In this document: piece by piece, positions 1 to 6,627 of the stretch
Position numbering within the stretch: position 1 is the first letter of the stretch
Layout: each line of letters starts with the position of its first letter
Source: Mucilaginibacter sp.
Lineage (GTDB): Bacteria > Bacteroidota > Bacteroidia > Sphingobacteriales > Sphingobacteriaceae
DNA length: 9,654 bases
Direction of reading: 5' to 3'
Assembly (NCBI GenBank): GCA_019235595.1
Contig: JAFAKI010000276.1
Location: 1-9,654, forward strand
The notes under the pieces: model-generated
Databases searched by the model: none
What the model was told of the DNA's origin: nothing
Seen by the model: the letters and a program-made list of their open reading frames with translations, nothing else
Program-made: the position numbers and the translations under genes

Positions 1-1240
1 TGACATCGGTAATCCTTTGTCAAAGGATTCTATTGCAACATCCGGACTTACAAAAATACCATTCGGTTATTTTAATGACCCGGTGTTTGGTACGGCTGAA
101 TCTAACGTGGCTCTGGCTTTGAATTTGCCCGGTCAAGGGGCATATTCGCTTCCAACTGGATCTATTGTAGTTGATTCAGCTGTTTTGGTTATGCCTTATG
201 CTGCAGGCTTTTATGGCGACTCGCTGACATCGAAATATAAGGTAAATGTATACCAGCTGTCAAACCGTATAAAAAATACAACCTATTTTAATACGGATAG
301 CTGGGGCTATCAGCCTGGTATTATTGGCACGCGTTCATTTTTTGCACGTACCCATGATAGTATCAAAATATATGATATCATCACTGGTAAGCCGGATACG
401 CTAAAGAAAATTGCTCCTGAGTTAAGAATCCCTATTAATAAAGATTTTGTAAATAGTATCCTATTTAATGCACCAAGTGCACAACTAGCTTCCAATACAG
501 TTTTCCTGAACAGTGTTAAAGGGCTATATCTGACAATAGATAAAGCGGGAACAACCGGCGCAGGAGGTACCTTTATGTTTACCTCATCAGATTCATTGAA
601 TGTGTTCTACAGAACAATAAATGGCACTACGATCGATACTGCAATGGTAACGCTTCCAATTACCACGCATGCTGCGCAGATCAAACAGACTTCTTCGCAA
701 ACACTTCAAACGGAGTTTTCAGACACCACCACTTCAAAAAATCTGATATATCTTCAGGGTATGGCCGGAGCAAAAGTGAGGATCAAATTCCCATATCTGA
801 AAAATCTTACTACCTCCGTTGGGAAAATTATTGTAAATCGGGCTGAATTAGTTATAACACCGAATCCGGGATCGACGATACCTTTTGGTCCGTTACCTAA
901 GATAGCAATGTATAGATGGGATATTGCTCATCAAATAGTGGAACTACAAGATGCTAACTCATCTGACCCCCGCTTTATAAGCCCGGCTATATTTGGCGGT
1001 TATTTTGCAACGACAACTAACAGCTACCATTTTGTCATAACGGGCTATGTGCAGGACTTGATTAATGGTAAGACAACGGATTACGGCACTTTCCTGGCAC
1101 CGGTTGATGTAACAAATACAAGATCTGTTGATATTAACCCTACCACACAAACAGCGGCCAGGTTGATAGCTGTAGGTAGCGATAAAAATTCGCCCTACCG
1201 AATAAAATTGAATCTTATTTATACCAAGGTAAACAAATAA
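1..1240 (+). CDS. DUF4270 domain-containing protein, 5'-truncated by window edge
   Basis: Reading frame 2 is open from the first bases to the TAA at 1238-1240, giving 413 visible residues. The TTG at 17 is only an internal codon: the frame continues upstream as DIGNP, so the true start lies outside the window. The match to DUF4270 rests on an early segment with the family look (KDSIATSG, then FNDPVFGTAES at about residues 20-35) and a later YLQGMAGAKVRIKFPYL segment, which I recall as a conserved block. The rest is Ser/Thr/Asn-rich and beta-strand-like, with no membrane helix. Full-length relatives normally begin with a lipoprotein signal peptide and are thought to be exported to the cell envelope, but that part is not visible here. 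Their molecular function is unknown. In Bacteroidota I recall this gene often sitting between a glycogen/starch synthase gene and glmS, which matches the glmS downstream. A strong terminator follows directly, so glmS is transcribed separately. Confidence 0.85.
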   Translation, partial: DIGNPLSKDSIATSGLTKIPFGYFNDPVFGTAESNVALALNLPGQGAYSLPTGSIVVDSAVLVMPYAAGFYGDSLTSKYKVNVYQLSNRIKNTTYFNTDSWGYQPGIIGTRSFFARTHDSIKIYDIITGKPDTLKKIAPELRIPINKDFVNSILFNAPSAQLASNTVFLNSVKGLYLTIDKAGTTGAGGTFMFTSSDSLNVFYRTINGTTIDTAMVTLPITTHAAQIKQTSSQTLQTEFSDTTTSKNLIYLQGMAGAKVRIKFPYLKNLTTSVGKIIVNRAELVITPNPGSTIPFGPLPKIAMYRWDIAHQIVELQDANSSDPRFISPAIFGGYFATTTNSYHFVITGYVQDLINGKTTDYGTFLAPVDVTNTRSVDINPTTQTAARLIAVGSDKNSPYRIKLNLIYTKVNK

Positions 1241-1269
1241 AAAAAGGCCTCATACGAGGCCTTTTTTTA
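1241..1269 (+). terminator. Intrinsic terminator of the DUF4270 gene
   Basis: A perfect 10-bp inverted repeat (1241-1250 with 1257-1266, core GGCCT/AGGCC) encloses a 6-nt loop and runs into seven T residues (1262-1268). It begins one base after the stop codon. The A-rich 5' arm means it could also act in the reverse direction, but no gene approaches from that side. Confidence 0.9.
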
Positions 1270-1298
1270 TTTGCGGCAACTAATATTGGCAATCGGTG

Positions 1299-1328
1299 TT
1301 GATTATGTCAGATAGCTGATTATTTTTG
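1299..1328 (+). promoter_or_regulatory. Bacteroidota-type promoter of glmS
   Basis: A TTG (1299-1301) is followed after 19 bp by TATTTTTG (1321-1328). This fits the Bacteroidota primary-sigma consensus of TTG/TTTG, about 19-21 bp, then TAnnTTTG. Transcription would start near 1333-1336, giving an A/T-rich leader of about 25 nt without a Shine-Dalgarno sequence. The leader is too short for a glmS ribozyme, which is in any case a Gram-positive feature. Confidence 0.65.
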
Positions 1329-1357
1329 TTTCTTTTTAAATTTAAAAACTTCTACTT

Positions 1358-3193
1358 ATGTGTGGCATCGTTGGTTATATTGGCTATAGAGACGCTTATC
1401 CTATAGTAATCAAAGGTTTACATCGTCTGGAATACCGCGGATACGATAGTGCGGGTATTGCACTGATTGATAAAGATATTAAAGTTTATAAGAAGGCCGG
1501 CAAGGTTAGCGATCTTGAAGAGTTTGCGAAGGGGGTTAACCTGCATGGCACAATTGGTATGGGCCATACCAGGTGGGCAACACATGGAGCGCCAAGCGAC
1601 CGTAATTCGCACCCGCATTCTTCCGGAGATCGTAAACTTACGATCATCCATAATGGGATCATTGAAAACTATGCCGTTATAAAGGAAGCATTGCTGGCAA
1701 AAGGCCATGTTTTCTTAAGCGACACAGATACCGAGGTACTGATACATCTTGTTGAAGATATTCAAAAAGAAACCGGACTTGATCTGCATGAGGCGGTGCG
1801 TGTAACCTTAAATAAGGTGATAGGGGCTTATGCTATCGTTATTATGAGTTCAGATGAACCCGACCAACTAATCGCAGCGCGTAAAGGTAGCCCATTGGTG
1901 ATCGGTGTTGGTGAAGGGGAGTATTTTATAGCTTCAGATGCTACCCCGATAGTAGAATACACCAAAAACGTGATCTACCTGAATGATAACGAGATTGCCT
2001 ACATACGACGCGACGACCTGCTGATAAAAAACATTGACAATACTGTACAGACCCCATATATCCATGAGCTCGACTTAAAGCTGGAGATGTTGGAAAAAGG
2101 CGGATACGACCATTTCATGCTGAAAGAGATATACGAGCAACCCCGTTCCATTAGGGATTGTATGAGAGGCCGTATTTATCCTAAAACTGGCAAAGTACAG
2201 TTGGGTGGTATAAAAGAATATACCGAAAAGTTAAAAAATGTCGACCGAATTATTATAGTTGCCTGTGGTACTTCGTGGCATGCAGGTTTGGTTGGCGAAT
2301 ACCTGATCGAGGAATATGCGCGCGTGCCGGTTGAAGTGGAATATGCTTCAGAATTTAGGTACAGGAATCCGATTATTACAGAAAAGGATTTGGTAATAGC
2401 GATCTCGCAATCGGGCGAAACCGCAGATACCATGGCAGCCCTGGAGTTGGCTAAAGAAAAAGGGGCAACCATATTTGGCGTTTGTAACGTGGTTGGCGCA
2501 TCGATTCCGCGCATTACCGATGCAGGTGTGTACACGCACGCCGGGCCAGAAATCGGTGTTGCTTCAACCAAAGCGTTTACGGCGCAGGTAACCGTTCTTA
2601 CTTTGATTGCTTTGTACATCGCGCAGCAGCGGGGGACAATCACGCAGAGCAAACTTATAGAACTGCTGACAGAGCTTAATGAGATACCCGAACTGGTTGA
2701 GAAAGCGTTGGAGTCAAATGACCACGTTAAACGGATTGCTGCGAAATTTAAAGATTCAAGAAATTGCCTTTTCCTTGGTCGCGGAAGTTCGTTTCCTGTG
2801 GCACTCGAAGGTGCCCTAAAGCTGAAGGAAATTTCGTATATCCACGCAGAAGGGTATCCTGCCGCTGAAATGAAGCATGGCCCGATCGCACTGATAGACG
2901 AGGAAATGCCTGTAGTATTTATTGCGACTAAACATTCATCTTATGAAAAAGTTATCAGCAACATCCAGGAAGTGAAAGCACGCGGAGGTAAGGTAATAGC
3001 AATAGTTACCGAAGGCGATACTGACGTAAAAGCAATGGCCGATTATGTTATTGAAATACCTCAAACTGATGAGGCCTTTGTACCGCTCCTGGCGACTATA
3101 CCATTACAATTGATATCATACCACATAGCCGTAATGCGTGGCTGTAATGTTGATCAACCAAGAAACCTGGCTAAATCGGTTACGGTGGAGTAA
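1358..3193 (+). CDS. glmS: Glutamine--fructose-6-phosphate aminotransferase (isomerizing)
   Basis: This cytoplasmic enzyme makes glucosamine-6-phosphate from fructose-6-phosphate and glutamine, the first committed step towards UDP-GlcNAc for peptidoglycan and lipid A. At 611 residues it has the normal family length (E. coli 609). The start is fixed because the mature N-terminus must be Cys: MCGIVGYIG supplies nucleophile Cys2. The glutaminase (GATase type 2) domain spans about residues 2-225 and shows HTRWATHG (70-77), HNGIIENY (98-105) and SDTDTEV (121-127). The first SIS domain (about 285-430) has CGTSWHAG (303-310), SQSGETADT (350-358) and STKAFT (403-408). The second SIS domain (about 455-600) holds Glu484, Lys488, Glu491 and His507, corresponding to E. 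coli 481/485/488/504. The C-terminus QPRNLAKSVTVE carries Lys606, equivalent to catalytic Lys603. Nothing essential is missing. It appears monocistronic, with its own promoter and a terminator of the preceding gene upstream. Confidence 0.98.
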   Translation: MCGIVGYIGYRDAYPIVIKGLHRLEYRGYDSAGIALIDKDIKVYKKAGKVSDLEEFAKGVNLHGTIGMGHTRWATHGAPSDRNSHPHSSGDRKLTIIHNGIIENYAVIKEALLAKGHVFLSDTDTEVLIHLVEDIQKETGLDLHEAVRVTLNKVIGAYAIVIMSSDEPDQLIAARKGSPLVIGVGEGEYFIASDATPIVEYTKNVIYLNDNEIAYIRRDDLLIKNIDNTVQTPYIHELDLKLEMLEKGGYDHFMLKEIYEQPRSIRDCMRGRIYPKTGKVQLGGIKEYTEKLKNVDRIIIVACGTSWHAGLVGEYLIEEYARVPVEVEYASEFRYRNPIITEKDLVIAISQSGETADTMAALELAKEKGATIFGVCNVVGASIPRITDAGVYTHAGPEIGVASTKAFTAQVTVLTLIALYIAQQRGTITQSKLIELLTELNEIPELVEKALESNDHVKRIAAKFKDSRNCLFLGRGSSFPVALEGALKLKEISYIHAEGYPAAEMKHGPIALIDEEMPVVFIATKHSSYEKVISNIQEVKARGGKVIAIVTEGDTDVKAMADYVIEIPQTDEAFVPLLATIPLQLISYHIAVMRGCNVDQPRNLAKSVTVE

Positions 3194-3201
3194 CCAAAAA
3201 A

Positions 3202-3231
3202 TATAGAGGCGGAATGTGTTTCGCCTCTATA
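3202..3231. terminator. Hairpin after glmS, terminator-like but with its T-tract on the minus strand
   Basis: The arms 3202-3213 and 3220-3231 form a 12-bp stem (one G-T pair) around GAGGCG/CGCCTC with a 6-nt loop. It lies 8 nt after the glmS stop. On the + strand it is followed by AAAACA, not T residues. On the - strand it is followed by TTTTTT. The hairpin probably protects or ends the glmS transcript, but its layout is that of an intrinsic terminator for leftward transcription. Confidence 0.6.
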
Positions 3232-3268
3232 AAACATACCTGCTATCTTCATAATAGATAAAATCAAT
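3232..3268 (+). promoter_or_regulatory. Candidate OxyR-binding site upstream of oxyR
   Basis: CTAT (3243-3246), seven bases, then ATAG (3254-3257) reproduces exactly the inner part of the E. coli OxyR consensus (ATAG-N7-CTAT-N7-ATAG-N7-CTAT). The right outer element at 3265-3268 is CAAT, with the expected T (3259) and A (3263) between. The left outer element (3232-3235) is poor. Over the 20 defined consensus positions I count 16 matches. The site ends 8 bp before the -7 element, so binding there could affect RNA polymerase. The A/T-rich context makes a chance match possible. Confidence 0.4.
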
Positions 3269-3276
3269 CATTTTAT

Positions 3277-3284
3277 TATATTTG
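3277..3284 (+). promoter_or_regulatory. -7 promoter element of oxyR
   Basis: TATATTTG matches TAnnTTTG and ends 16 nt before the oxyR ATG, giving a predicted leader of about 10-12 nt. No TTG is present at the usual -33 distance. That would fit a promoter needing an activator, such as OxyR bound at the neighbouring site, though this is inference. Confidence 0.5.
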
Positions 3285-3300
3285 AATAGATTTACTCTAT

Positions 3301-4236
3301 ATGACTATTACTCAGCTTGAATATATTGTGGCCGTTGATACCTACCGCAGCTTTGTGGTAGCAGCCGAAAAATGCTTTATAACGCAACCCACCCTAAGTA
3401 TGCAGGTTCAAAAGCTGGAAGACACCCTGGGCGTAAAGATTTTCGACCGTAGTAAGCAGCCCGTAAGCCCGACCGAAATAGGTATTGAGATTATAGAGCA
3501 GGCCAGGGTTTTGCTGGCTGAAAGCGAAAAGATACGGGAGATCATAAGCGACCGGCAAAAGGAGCTATCCGGTGAACTAAGGGTGGGTATTATTCCTACC
3601 GTGGCACCATATATCCTGCCCAAAATCATCAGTGGTTTTATTGAGAAATATCCACAGGTGAAACTGATTGTGTGGGAGCAAACCACCGAGGAGATTATTC
3701 AACAATTAAAATTGGGCACGCTGGATTGTGGCATCCTATCAACCCCGCTGAGGGAATCGGCTTTGACGGAAATACCGGTATTTTATGAGAATTTTGTAGC
3801 CTACGTTTCTAAAAACAGCAAGCTTTCAAAAAAGAAAAGCATCAGTCCGGAAGATATCGACATGGAAGAAATATGGGTGCTTAACGAAGGGCATTGCATG
3901 CGCGAACAGGTGCTGAACATCTGCCAGCGACGCCGGTCGACCAAAGGCTTTCTTCATTTTGAGTATAACACAGGCAGTGTGGAAACGCTTAAACGTATGG
4001 TGGATCAGAATAATGGCGCTACCATTTTACCAGAGCTGGCTTTAACCGAGCTAACCGAAAAGCAACTGGATAAAGTGCGTTATTTTAAATCACCCGAACC
4101 TGCACGCGAGGTAAGTATTGTTATCCAAAAGAATTTTCTGAAACGCCGCATGATCGAAGCGTTAAAGAATGAGATTCTGGAATTCGTTCCCAAACGAATG
4201 AAAACAAAAAAGAAGAAAGAAGTAATGGAAATTTGA
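3301..4236 (+). CDS. oxyR: LysR-family hydrogen peroxide-sensing regulator OxyR
   Basis: This DNA-binding regulator of the peroxide response is 311 residues long. The N-terminal winged helix-turn-helix (about residues 1-60) starts MTITQLEYIVAV and contains the recognition region TQPTLSMQVQKLEDTLG. The linker SGELRVGIIPTVAPYILP (about 90-107) closely resembles the OxyR stretch SGPLHIGLIPTVGPYLLP. The effector domain follows (about 92-295). The redox pair is intact: Cys199 in EGHCMREQ and Cys208 in NICQ, the same positions and 9-residue spacing as E. coli OxyR. This supports a true peroxide sensor and not a generic LysR protein. Near the C-terminus it is late-conserved (ATILPELALTEL, 240-251), then ends in a Lys-rich tail (residues 298-307) absent from E. 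coli OxyR. The start is the only ATG fitting the HTH. A candidate OxyR box lies upstream. No catalase or peroxiredoxin gene is in the window, but sodA is about 1.1 kb further on. Confidence 0.93.
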   Translation: MTITQLEYIVAVDTYRSFVVAAEKCFITQPTLSMQVQKLEDTLGVKIFDRSKQPVSPTEIGIEIIEQARVLLAESEKIREIISDRQKELSGELRVGIIPTVAPYILPKIISGFIEKYPQVKLIVWEQTTEEIIQQLKLGTLDCGILSTPLRESALTEIPVFYENFVAYVSKNSKLSKKKSISPEDIDMEEIWVLNEGHCMREQVLNICQRRRSTKGFLHFEYNTGSVETLKRMVDQNNGATILPELALTELTEKQLDKVRYFKSPEPAREVSIVIQKNFLKRRMIEALKNEILEFVPKRMKTKKKKEVMEI

Positions 4237-4241
4237 TTGAT

Positions 4242-4269
4242 TTCGGAAGTCGGAGTTTCGAATGCGGAA
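4242..4269. repeat. Degenerate 7-bp tandem repeat between oxyR and the dehydrogenase
   Basis: Four consecutive heptamers, TTCGGAA, GTCGGAG, TTTCGAA and TGCGGAA, fill most of the 51-bp gap between the two convergent genes. The same unit (consensus near GTCNGAA) occurs in better-preserved form at 7018-7050, so this appears to be a dispersed intergenic repeat and not a one-off. I recall similar heptamer runs in intergenic regions of Sphingobacteriaceae. Function is unknown. It takes the place where a bidirectional terminator would be expected. Confidence 0.6.
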
Positions 4270-4287
4270 TGATTTAATATCCTATCA

Positions 4288-5283
4288 TTACACAGTCAAC
4301 ACCAGCTTACCAAATTGAGAAGAGTTCTCCATTTTATCTATTGCTTTTTGAGCGTTTGCTAATGGAAATATCTCGTCAATTACTGGTTCGATCTTATGTT
4401 TATTCACCAGATCGACCATTCCTTTGAAATCATCCGGTGAACCCATCGTGGTGCCGAGGATTTGTAATTGCTTCCAGAATATCTTTCGACCATTTAAAGG
4501 TGGGATATTCCCGGCTGTTCCTCCGAAAAAGACAATACGTCCTCCTGGCTTGCTTAGATCGAGTAGTTTCTCAAACCCGTTACCCAAAGCGCTATCGATG
4601 ATCACATCAAAGCCACCGGAAAAATGCTGTAATTCCTGCGCCCAGTCCTGAGCCTTATAACAAACGCCTGCCGATGCGCCCATTTCTTTTGCCCGTTGTA
4701 TCTTCTCGCCCGACCCGGAAGTAACAAACACCTTGCATCCGGCCGCTAAAGCCCATTGCAGCGCAAAGGTGCCTGTTCCGCCGCCAATGCCCGTTATCAG
4801 CACGGTGTCGCCTTTTTTTGCCTGTCCCTTGGTAAATAAAGCACGATAGGTGGTCAACCCTGCCAGTGGGAGTGCAGCTGCCTGCTCCCAGTTCAGGTGT
4901 GTGGGTTTGTGGTATAGGTATTCAGCTTTCACCTTTACATATTCGGCAAATGTGCCATCGTCGGGAAGGCCCAATATGGTAAAATCCCGGTTTTGATAAT
5001 CCGCATGATTTCCCCAATTATGACAGGGATTAATGATTACTTCCTGATTCAGCCACAATTTATCTACACTATCACCAATCTGCGCAACGATACCTGATCC
5101 GTCTGAACCTAAGATCGATGGATATTTTATGCCAGCATATTTACCTGCAGTTATCCAGTAATCGCGACGGTTGAGCGCAGCCGCTTTTATCTGTACCAAA
5201 ACTTCATCTGCTGCCAATGTGGGGGTGGCGACTTCTTTATATACGAGTGGCTTATCAGCGGCTTCCAATACTACGGCTTTCAT
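4288..5283 (-). CDS. MDR-superfamily NAD(P)H-dependent dehydrogenase/quinone oxidoreductase-like protein
   Basis: This is a 331-residue cytoplasmic medium-chain dehydrogenase/reductase, close in layout to proteins named zinc-binding alcohol dehydrogenase or YogA. The GroES-like substrate domain covers about residues 1-125 and 265-331. The Rossmann domain (about 125-265) has the nucleotide-binding loop GIGGGTGTFA (165-174) and VFVTSGSGEKIQRAKEMGA, where the Ser/Gly-rich turn after the second strand suggests NADPH. The usual catalytic zinc ligands are not there: the Cys position reads Asn38 in ALNRRD, and GHE reads Gly59-Ser60-Asp61. The structural-zinc lobe keeps only Cys87. So despite the likely family name, it may be zinc-free and act as a reductase; the substrate cannot be told. 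It converges with oxyR and is separated from upstream sodA by a terminator. A TAAATTTA sequence five bases before the ATG is a weak -7 candidate. Confidence 0.88.
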   Translation of the reverse strand: MKAVVLEAADKPLVYKEVATPTLAADEVLVQIKAAALNRRDYWITAGKYAGIKYPSILGSDGSGIVAQIGDSVDKLWLNQEVIINPCHNWGNHADYQNRDFTILGLPDDGTFAEYVKVKAEYLYHKPTHLNWEQAAALPLAGLTTYRALFTKGQAKKGDTVLITGIGGGTGTFALQWALAAGCKVFVTSGSGEKIQRAKEMGASAGVCYKAQDWAQELQHFSGGFDVIIDSALGNGFEKLLDLSKPGGRIVFFGGTAGNIPPLNGRKIFWKQLQILGTTMGSPDDFKGMVDLVNKHKIEPVIDEIFPLANAQKAIDKMENSSQFGKLVLTV

Positions 5284-5304
5284 GAGCGTAAATTTAGGGT
5301 GAAC

Positions 5305-5334
5305 AAAAAACGGCAGAATAATTATCCTGCCGTT
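5305..5334 (-). terminator. Intrinsic terminator of the superoxide dismutase gene
   Basis: Read on the - strand, an 8-bp G/C-rich stem (AACGGCAG/CTGCCGTT, 5327-5334 with 5309-5316), extended inwards by A/T and G-T pairs, runs into six T residues (complement of 5305-5310). It lies about 20 nt past the sodA stop. It should separate sodA from the dehydrogenase gene, whose start is at 5283. Confidence 0.88.
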
Positions 5335-5355
5335 CTATTTATTTAATGCCCGGAA

Positions 5356-5967
5356 TTAACCGATAGCTTTAGTGTATAGTTCAGAAACGTGGTTCCAGTT
5401 GATCACGTTCCAGATAGCAGCTAAGTAATCAGGACGACGGTTCTGATATTTCAGGTAGTAAGCGTGTTCCCAAACGTCAATGCCCAGAATTGGAGTACCT
5501 TTTACCTCTGCAATGTCCATCAACGGGTTGTCCTGGTTAGGAGTTGAAGTGATAGCCAGTTTTTTGTCGGCAGTAACAATTAACCATGCCCAACCTGAAC
5601 CAAAACGGGTAGCGCCTGCTTCAGATAATTTGGTTTTGAAATCAGCAAATGAACCGAAAGTGCTTTTTATAGCATCGCCCAGTGCGCCTGCGGGTTCGCC
5701 GCCGCCGCTTGGTGATAACCAGGTCCAGAATAAGCTGTGATTATAATGGCCACCGCCATTATTACGCACCGCCGGCGGGAATTTTGAGATGTTTTTGATG
5801 ATATCGTCGATACTGCTGTTTGCTTCAGGCTTGCCTTCAAGTGCCTTGTTCAAATTGGTAACATAAGCCTGGTGGTGTTTTCCATGGTGGATCTCCATTG
5901 TCATTTTATCAATGTGAGGTTCCAAAGCATCAGTTGCATAGGCTAATGCCGGTAGTGTGAATGCCAT
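5356..5967 (-). CDS. sodA: Superoxide dismutase, Mn/Fe family, Mn-type signature
   Basis: This enzyme converts superoxide to hydrogen peroxide and oxygen. It has 203 residues, the usual length, with no signal peptide, so it should be cytoplasmic. The N-terminal helical-hairpin domain (about 1-90) opens with FTLPALAYATDALEPHID. The C-terminal alpha/beta domain (about 95-200) ends normally. The metal ligands are His27 (MEIHHGKHH), His77 (GGHYNHSLFW), Asp164 and His168 (DVWEHAYYLKYQNRRPDY). The active-site Gln lies in the C-terminal domain, in NQDNPLM (Gln145), and Gly occupies the position before HYNHS where Fe enzymes carry Gln. This arrangement is typical of Mn-SOD. Bacteroidota enzymes can be cambialistic, so iron use is not excluded. 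It has its own terminator and a -7 element upstream, and is probably monocistronic. Its product, H2O2, is the signal sensed by the OxyR encoded nearby. Confidence 0.97.
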   Translation of the reverse strand: MAFTLPALAYATDALEPHIDKMTMEIHHGKHHQAYVTNLNKALEGKPEANSSIDDIIKNISKFPPAVRNNGGGHYNHSLFWTWLSPSGGGEPAGALGDAIKSTFGSFADFKTKLSEAGATRFGSGWAWLIVTADKKLAITSTPNQDNPLMDIAEVKGTPILGIDVWEHAYYLKYQNRRPDYLAAIWNVINWNHVSELYTKAIG

Positions 5968-5987
5968 AATGTTTTATTTTAAAGGTT

Positions 5988-5997
5988 AACGATCGTT
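5988..5997. promoter_or_regulatory. Perfect palindrome in the sodA leader, possible operator
   Basis: AACGATCGTT is a 10-bp perfect palindrome 20 bp before the sodA ATG and 6 bp downstream of the -7 element, covering the expected transcription start. A repressor bound there would block initiation. The regulator is unknown and the motif is short, so this is only a candidate. Confidence 0.3.
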
Positions 5998-6003
5998 GAG
6001 GTA

Positions 6004-6011
6004 CAAATATA
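6004..6011 (-). promoter_or_regulatory. -7 promoter element of sodA
   Basis: Read on the - strand this is TATATTTG, an exact TAnnTTTG match, 36 nt before the sodA ATG. No TTG occurs 19-21 bp upstream, so the -33 element is weak or absent. Confidence 0.55.
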
Positions 6012-6057
6012 AAGGTATAAGGGTGATAATTGTTCTAAAATATTGTCAAGTTATTGT

Positions 6058-6134
6058 CTGAACACGATTAGTGAGATTTTTACGATTTGCAAGATTCATT
6101 TTGTTAATCTTTTAATCTTATAAATCGTGTTCAG
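6058..6134. repeat. 77-bp imperfect palindromic repeat element between sodA and tadA
   Basis: Perfect 12-bp inverted arms (CTGAACACGATT at 6058-6069 and its complement at 6123-6134) enclose a 53-bp A/T-rich interior. On the + strand the left half of the interior is rich in GATT-type words (GATTT, GATTTGC, AGATTC) and the right half repeats TTAATCTT, so longer imperfect folding is possible. The right arm ends directly at the tadA stop codon. It encodes no protein. I recall similar elements, with the GTCTGAAC...GTTCAG ends, in intergenic regions across Bacteroidota, so it is probably a dispersed REP- or MITE-like element. It may also serve as the 3' end of the tadA transcript. Confidence 0.65.
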
Positions 6135-6611
6135 CTACTTGGCTCTCTTACTTTTAAAAAACGAACGCACCAATTCAGCACATTCATTTTCTCTAATCCC
6201 ACCGGTAATAAGTGTCTTTGGATGGGTTACTTTTTGGTTCAATCGCCCGAAGCCCATCCGGGTATCATATGCCCCAAAAACAATTTTGCTGAGCTGAAAC
6301 CAATAGCAGGCCCCCGCGCACATTACGCAGGGCTCCAGGGTTACGTACAAGGTGCAATCGCGCAGGTATTTTCCGCCCAAAAAGTTGGCTGCTGCGGTTA
6401 ATGCCTGCATTTCGGCGTGGGCGGAAACATCATTCAGGCGTTCAGTAAGGTTATGACCGCGACCTATAATCTGCCCGTTACAAACCACCACCGCGCCGAT
6501 GGGAATCTCATCCTCGGCGAGCGCCTGTTTGGCTTCCTTTAGCGCCTCGTTCATAAAAAAATCATCAGGCGATATCTCGGGTTGATCATTACCAAAAGTA
6601 TAGTAGCGCAT
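6135..6611 (-). CDS. tadA: tRNA(adenosine34) deaminase TadA-like nucleoside deaminase
   Basis: TadA converts A34 to inosine in the anticodon of tRNA-Arg(ACG), letting it read several Arg codons. This cytidine/deoxycytidylate-deaminase-fold protein has 158 residues from the ATG at 6611. Zinc and catalytic residues are present: His65 and Glu67 in SAHAEMQAL, Cys95 and Cys98 in LEPCVMCAGA. The IPIGAVVV strand (37-43) and the C-terminal CAELVRSFFKSKR helix also fit TadA. The frame is open to an ATG at 6638, but those nine extra codons lie inside a hairpin repeat, so that start is unlikely. A shorter start at Met20 (6554) would lose SPDDFF, which aligns with the E. coli segment SHEYW, so 6611 is preferred. 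Guanine deaminase is a related alternative that sequence alone cannot fully exclude. Confidence 0.9.
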   Translation of the reverse strand: MRYYTFGNDQPEISPDDFFMNEALKEAKQALAEDEIPIGAVVVCNGQIIGRGHNLTERLNDVSAHAEMQALTAAANFLGGKYLRDCTLYVTLEPCVMCAGACYWFQLSKIVFGAYDTRMGFGRLNQKVTHPKTLITGGIRENECAELVRSFFKSKRAK

Positions 6612-6627
6612 TACTGTTATTTTTAAG

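Noticed and set aside
1241..1357. glmS ribozyme/riboswitch upstream of glmS
   Set aside because: The gap is only 117 bp, half of it terminator, and no ribozyme core is visible. A conventional promoter close to the start explains the region.
2176..2652. Long open frame (158 codons) antisense to glmS
   Set aside because: It lies wholly within the highly conserved SIS coding region of glmS, its translation is rich in Cys/Ser/Arg without a recognisable domain, and other frames in the same region are also open by chance.
4268..4289. Weak stem AATGAT/ATCATT at the end of the dehydrogenase gene as terminator
   Set aside because: Only six A/T-rich pairs with a 10-nt loop and no T-tract on either strand.
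6593..6600. TACTTTTG (-7-like) inside the start of tadA, suggesting a start at Met20 (6554)
   Set aside because: There is no -33 element, and the residues just before Met20 (SPDDFF) align with conserved sequence before the same helix in E. coli TadA, so a start at 6611 fits better.
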